Assembly: GCA_030605045.1 (NCBI GenBank)
Contig: JAUWBK010000067.1
Span: 1-6,905 of the forward strand
DNA from: Dehalococcoidia bacterium
GTDB lineage: Bacteria > Chloroflexota > Dehalococcoidia > Dehalococcoidales > RBG-16-60-22
DNA: 6,905 nucleotides
Direction: 5' to 3'
Below are positions 5,169 to 6,905 of this stretch, in pieces (position 1 is the stretch's first letter; each line of letters opens with the position of its first letter). The notes below the pieces were generated by a model, which ran no database searches, was not told the DNA's origin, and saw only the letters and a list, made by a program, of their open reading frames with translations. A program made the translations under genes and the position numbers.

Positions 5169-6273
5169 GATAGTATTCGTGCTGGGAGCAGGAGCATCCG
5201 CTCACTGTGGAACACCGCTCATGAATAACTTCCTTGAAGTGGCTGAAGACTTATTTAGAAGCGGAGAAGTAGACGAGGTAAAGGAAGATTTTGAGAATGT
5301 ATTTGATGCTGTGGGTAAACTACACGCTGCCCAATCAAAGGCGATAATTGATACATACAACATAGAAGATGTTTACGCCGCTTTTGAAATGGGTAAGTTG
5401 CTAGGCAGGCTACCAGGAATTGAAGGAGCCGACAAATTAGAGAGACTAACATCTTCAATCAGTAAAGTTATAGGATATACTTTAGAGAAGACCACTAAAG
5501 TGCCTAATGATTATAGAATAAATCCTTTTGAGGCATATTACGATTTTACTGAAATAATCCGCAAACTAATCAAAGCAAATAGGAGTTTATCAGTAATAAC
5601 ATTCAATTATGACTTGGGATTGGAATATTCGCTTTATAGGAATAAGTTATTACCTGATTACTGTTTAGGGGATTTACCATTAAAAGGAAACTCTGTGACT
5701 TATTTAAAGCTTCACGGTTCCATAAATTGGGGAAGGTGCAGTAATGAAGAGTGTGGGAAGATTGTTCCTTACAGAGAATTTCGGGAGACAGAATCCAAAG
5801 CTGGTTTGGATTATGGTATTTTACCGATTATATCAAGATTGAAGAGATTAAAATGCTCTAGCTGCAATAAAACTCTGGAAGAGAACCCGTTTATTGTGCC
5901 GCCGACATGGAACAAAACTGCTTTTCATGAACAAATCGAGCAAGTCTGGCGAAGAGCTGCTAATGAGTTAAAGGATGCTGAAAATATATTTGTACTAGGT
6001 TATTCGTTTCCCAGTACGGACATGTTTTTCCGCTACCTATTTGCATTGGGAATAGATATGAGCACTATCCTAAGAGGTTTCTATGTTTATGATATTGACC
6101 CTGCTGTGGAAGGAAGATTTCAAAGCCTACTTGGCTCAGGTGTTAGCCAAAAATTCCTGTACCAAGGACTTGAATTTGAGGACGCCATTAAAAAAGAAAT
6201 TATAGGGTATAAGGACTATATGGATCTTGGCAGGAAATATTTAACAATTCCACAAATACTGCATATTTATTAA
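5161..6273 (+). CDS. SIR2-like NAD-binding domain protein
   Basis: A 370-residue protein with signatures of the SIR2-like (SIR2_2 type) Rossmann family. It has an N-terminal GAGAS nucleotide loop (residues 9-13), TFNYD (147-151; Asn149 and Asp151 match the sirtuin N-x-D site), LHGSINW (184-190; His185 the likely catalytic histidine), a zinc-ribbon-like set Cys193/Cys198 and Cys232/Cys235, VPPTWNK (246-252), and LGYSFPSTD (279-287) followed by DIDP (311-314). Proteins of this family include NADase effectors of anti-phage systems as well as uncharacterised members; enzyme activity here is inference. There is no signal peptide or membrane span, and no fused second effector or sensor domain is evident. 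It overlaps radA by 8 bases with a strong ribosome site. It is AT-rich compared with radA (for example 32% GC at 5581-5640 against 53% at 4021-4080, counted by hand), suggesting acquisition by transfer. Confidence 0.88.
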   Translation: MSKIVFVLGAGASAHCGTPLMNNFLEVAEDLFRSGEVDEVKEDFENVFDAVGKLHAAQSKAIIDTYNIEDVYAAFEMGKLLGRLPGIEGADKLERLTSSISKVIGYTLEKTTKVPNDYRINPFEAYYDFTEIIRKLIKANRSLSVITFNYDLGLEYSLYRNKLLPDYCLGDLPLKGNSVTYLKLHGSINWGRCSNEECGKIVPYREFRETESKAGLDYGILPIISRLKRLKCSSCNKTLEENPFIVPPTWNKTAFHEQIEQVWRRAANELKDAENIFVLGYSFPSTDMFFRYLFALGIDMSTILRGFYVYDIDPAVEGRFQSLLGSGVSQKFLYQGLEFEDAIKKEIIGYKDYMDLGRKYLTIPQILHIY

Positions 6274-6315
6274 GCTTATTTATTGTTGCTTTAAATAGCC
6301 TTGCGTAATTACTCA
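6274..6315. other. Short spacer between convergent genes
   Basis: These 42 bases separate the SIR2-like stop from the stop of the opposing RHH-like gene. There is no convincing terminator hairpin with a T run. It contains the first copy (6301-6314) of an imperfect 14-bp direct repeat whose second copy lies in the end of the RHH-like gene. Confidence 0.5.
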
Positions 6316-6338
6316 TTAGCGCAATTGCGCAGTTACTC
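6301..6338. repeat. Imperfect 14-bp direct repeat with a 12-bp palindrome
   Basis: TTGCGTAATTACTC (6301-6314) recurs as TTGCGCAGTTACTC (6325-6338), matching at 12 of 14 positions with a 24-base period. A perfect palindrome GCGCAATTGCGC (6319-6330) overlaps the second copy and the last codons of the RHH-like gene. It could be a protein-binding site, a trace of a local duplication, or chance. Confidence 0.4.
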
Positions 6339-6648
6339 TCTTGGAGAGTTCTTCATCGGTCTTCACGCCGCGCACATCCAGCTTACTGGTACGGAAAGCC
6401 CGCACCATGGCCTCAATGAGTCTAGTCTTACTGAGCTTCTTACCGCCGCTGAACTTCGCGGTTGAAGCCAGGTTCTCCAGGTAAGCATCTTCTTCACGGT
6501 TAAGAAATACCGATAGCTTAATCGTGGCTTTCTCAGTTGCTTCGGTCGGTTCTACTTTTGGGGGTGGTGCCGTTGCTTTATCCGCGCCGGTGAGACGATC
6601 CAAAGCGTTGCCGTAGGCAAGTTCTTCAGTGACACTAGCCCTTTTCAT
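6316..6648 (-). CDS. Small putative ribbon-helix-helix DNA-binding protein, candidate ParA partner
   Basis: I do not recognise a named family in this 110-residue protein, but its layout suggests a ribbon-helix-helix (MetJ/Arc) fold. A polar N-terminal segment (1-24) and an Ala/Pro-rich linker (about 25-40) lead to a likely beta-strand (TIKLSVFLN, 42-50), helix 1 (REEDAYLENLAS, 51-62), a Gly/Lys-rich turn (65-73) and helix 2 (KTRLIEAMVRAF, 74-85), then a charged tail. Its gene starts inside the end of the ParA-family gene (14-base overlap), with an excellent ribosome site AGGTGA (6655-6660) 6 bases before the ATG, so the two are co-expressed. Small RHH proteins encoded just after ParA act as centromere-binding partners and autorepressors in compact (type Ib) partition cassettes, with a flexible N-terminal tail contacting ParA. 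That role is inferred; an ordinary regulator is possible. Confidence 0.72.
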   Translation of the reverse strand: MKRASVTEELAYGNALDRLTGADKATAPPPKVEPTEATEKATIKLSVFLNREEDAYLENLASTAKFSGGKKLSKTRLIEAMVRAFRTSKLDVRGVKTDEELSKRVTAQLR

Positions 6649-6905
6649 TTTTCATCACCTCTTCTATCAGTAATCGGTAAGCATTAGCTCCGTCAGACTT
6701 GGGAGCGTAGGTCAGGATTGACTTTCCCGCCGCCGGAGCTTCCTTGAAGCGAACACTACTAGGAATAATGACATCAAATATTCTTATCCGGTCGCCAAAG
6801 GCTCTCCGGGTAACCTCCATAACCTCTTTGCTGTGCAAGGTGCGGGAGTTGGTCATGGTAAACAAGATGCCGGAAATCTCCAGGGTCGGGTTAATCTTAT
6901 CCTTT
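6635..6905 (-). CDS. ParA/Soj-family partition ATPase, C-terminal part
   Basis: The last 89 residues of a ParA-family (deviant Walker) ATPase; the start lies beyond the right edge. The frame is open to the edge, reading NPTLEISGILFTM upstream of the internal ATG, so a start within the window is not needed. Family signs are the GILFTMTNSRT strand and loop (the GIL-TM-R pattern before the partner-contact region), the FDVIIPSSVRFKEAP segment (IP...R..EAP, typical of ParA/Soj) and the terminal GANAYRLLIEE helix. These proteins bind DNA and ATP and move plasmids or chromosomes with a ParB-type partner. The Walker motifs are outside the window, so activity and the presence of an N-terminal HTH cannot be judged. 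The TAG stop overlaps the next gene by 14 bases. Chromosomal, plasmid-type and integrated-element origins are all possible. Confidence 0.88.
   Translation of the reverse strand, partial: KDKINPTLEISGILFTMTNSRTLHSKEVMEVTRRAFGDRIRIFDVIIPSSVRFKEAPAAGKSILTYAPKSDGANAYRLLIEEVMKNEKG
6655..6660 (-). promoter_or_regulatory. Ribosome binding site deciding the start of the RHH-like gene
   Basis: Read on the minus strand, AGGTGA lies 6 bases before the ATG whose first base is 6648, and inside the parA-like coding sequence. It supports this start over later in-frame candidates and suggests translational coupling. Confidence 0.7.

Noticed and set aside
6335..6349. Six-bp hairpin ACTCTC/GAGAGT with a 3-base loop
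   Set aside because: It lies inside the coding end of the RHH-like gene and has no T run, so it does not support a terminator.
1..6905. CRISPR array, tRNA, rRNA or riboswitch
   Set aside because: No regularly spaced repeats, cloverleaf-like segments or conserved RNA cores were seen on either strand by eye.

Overview
The window looks like a bacterial chromosome of roughly 50% GC, with GTG as well as ATG starts and Shine-Dalgarno sites before most genes. A Na+-translocating decarboxylase module, together with ClpC and RadA close to each other, suggests an anaerobic or facultative bacterium. A Chloroflexota (Dehalococcoidia-like) or Firmicutes-like genome is my best guess, held with low confidence because no phylogenetic marker is complete enough to decide by eye.

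Layout. Positions 1-1527 hold the 3' part of clpC (AAA+ unfoldase of the ClpCP protease), ending at a rho-independent-type terminator (1563-1604). Positions 1690-3440 hold a co-directional membrane decarboxylase set: a free-standing biotin carrier protein, a 50-residue single-span membrane protein that is probably the small gamma/delta-type anchor subunit, and the beta subunit that couples decarboxylation to Na+ export. The carboxyltransferase alpha subunit is not in the window. Positions 3441-3767 are a gene-free, hairpin-rich stretch with a 76-bp MITE-like element. Positions 3768-5168 encode RadA/Sms. Its last 8 bases overlap the start of an AT-rich gene for a SIR2-like (NAD-binding) protein (5161-6273). 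Facing it on the minus strand are the 3' end of a ParA-family ATPase gene (running off the right edge) and an overlapping gene for a 110-residue putative ribbon-helix-helix protein, together resembling a compact partition cassette.

How it fits together. clpC and radA are close neighbours in several bacterial lineages (for example adjacent in Bacillus subtilis). Here they are separated by the decarboxylase set and the repeat-rich spacer, and radA is followed by a SIR2-like gene and a partition-like pair instead of housekeeping genes. The SIR2-like gene is clearly more AT-rich than radA in sampled stretches, and it carries the NAD-binding and catalytic signatures shared with SIR2 effectors of several anti-phage systems. 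It is the best candidate here for an acquired defence or NAD-metabolism gene, though no known partner gene is visible. The ParA/RHH pair is the other accessory-looking unit.
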